This document shows, piece by piece, positions 41,941 through 42,355 of a stretch of DNA of 42,355 nt. The position numbers were made by a program, and so were the translations under genes. Under the pieces are notes generated by a model, which was not told the DNA's origin, searched no databases, and saw only the letters and a list, made by a program, of their open reading frames with translations. The stretch spans positions 1 through 42,355 of the forward strand of contig JAAOZN010000062.1 of NCBI GenBank assembly GCA_011605775.1. Reading direction: 5' to 3'. Each line of letters opens with the position of its first letter. Position 1 is the stretch's first letter. The stretch comes from Nitrososphaerota archaeon (lineage in GTDB: Archaea; Thermoproteota; Nitrososphaeria; Nitrososphaerales; JAAOZN01).

Positions 41941-42355
41941 TTAGGTTGCTAAGCCGATGGCGCTTAGCACCTCGTTGATCGCCTCTGGGCTAACCTTGCG
42001 CGCAAGTAGAGCGTTTACAACTCGATTGATTGCTTCACTTCCATCTAAACCTTTCCCAAACCAAGCTTCAACAAAATCTTTCGTGAACCGTAGCTCCACC
42101 AATATCTTCTCCTTCTCACGCTTAGCAGCCTCTATCTCGCTTAAGATCTTAACATATTCGCTTTTAGCATCCTCTACCTCGCTTCTAACCTTCTTCAGCT
42201 CTTGGATGTCTTTAAGCGCTGAAACAAACTCGTCAGGACTCATTCCTTCATCCCTCATTCTGTTATAGAGAGCTAGGTAGGACCAGACTTCACCTCGAAT
42301 CTTTGAGTAAAGATCATATAGCTCGTAGATGCCCTTTAAGCGCCAATAATCCTTA
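41941..42355 (-). CDS. Hypothetical coiled-coil protein, 5' end beyond the window
   Basis: Reading leftward from the window edge, the frame is open to 42355 without a start requirement (KDYWRLKGIYELYDLYSKI... then the ATG at 42258), so the gene is cut by the window end. The visible part is a coiled coil (KSEYVKILSEIEAAKREKEKIL) followed by a small helical domain (VEAWFGKGLDGSEAINRVVNALLARKVSPEAI). The family is not recognised. Such proteins often accompany plasmid partition or HTH genes, but nothing here proves that. Confidence 0.6.
   Translation of the reverse strand, partial: KDYWRLKGIYELYDLYSKIRGEVWSYLALYNRMRDEGMSPDEFVSALKDIQELKKVRSEVEDAKSEYVKILSEIEAAKREKEKILVELRFTKDFVEAWFGKGLDGSEAINRVVNALLARKVSPEAINEVLSAIGLAT

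Noticed and set aside
41778-41978. 66-aa plus-strand frame after the 127-aa gene
   Set aside because: It has odd composition (Ser/Gln/Arg runs) and overlaps the minus-strand coiled-coil gene; no support for coding.
1-42355. CRISPR arrays or insertion sequences
   Set aside because: No spaced direct repeats, cas genes, transposase or IS-type inverted repeats were found on reading through the window.

Overview
The window is archaeal chromosome. The evidence is RNA polymerase subunits D and N, TBP, the proteasome beta subunit, aCPSF1, ribosomal protein eL18, A-type ATP synthase subunits, many TTG/GTG starts, and TATA boxes about 25-30 bp before starts. Together with H4MPT/F420 C1 enzymes, SepF and a zinc-loop-only RpoD, this fits a TACK/Thermoproteota-type archaeon, perhaps a Bathyarchaeia, Nitrososphaeria or Caldarchaeia relative. 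The exact lineage cannot be fixed from sequence alone.

Layout. (1) 1-7.0 kb: A-type ATP synthase subunit I faces subunits C and H/G-like; then a NitT/TauT-type ABC importer (two-domain permease, ATPase, and a stand-alone AAA_assoc_C protein) and TatA. (2) 7.2-13.1 kb, plus strand: ribosomal proteins L3-L4-L23-L2-S19, where the S10 cluster stops, then proteasome beta and the KH/beta-CASP RNase aCPSF1. (3) 13.1-17.9 kb, minus strand: rpoD-L18e-L13-S9-rpoN-enolase, then a dual-specificity phosphatase, a PUA protein and SepF. (4) 18-21 kb: signal peptidase, TBP, PyrE and a LarA-like protein. (5) 21.1-27.5 kb: tRNA-Leu(TAG), then a C1/tetrahydromethanopterin locus (mtd, beta-RFAP synthase, DUF447, DHPS-related protein, mer, and two poorly known genes). 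(6) 27.6-29.3 kb: a ZIP metal transporter and an M29-type peptidase.

(7) 29.36-41.3 kb is the unusual part. It begins with a broken 5' piece of a tRNA gene and an AT-rich gap, then Orc1/Cdc6 plus a winged-helix protein. A tight six-gene operon follows: RadA, a 52-aa zinc protein, an RPA-like ssDNA-binding protein, a 41-aa microprotein, a RadA/KaiC-fold protein with a ruined P-loop, and a B-family DNA polymerase whose polymerase aspartates are kept while Exo I and Exo II are lost. Facing it is a minus-strand operon: the C-terminal remnant of a plasmid/phage helicase carrying HTH and zinc modules, an archaeo-eukaryotic primase, a Spo11/TopoVI-A-like Toprim protein with no B subunit ('Mini-A' type), and a small HExxH zincin. 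I read the whole as an integrated, partly decayed replicon whose replication genes survive, possibly reused as a recombination/translesion module. No integrase is visible.

(8) 41.3-42.36 kb: orphan hypothetical genes, the last running off the window end.
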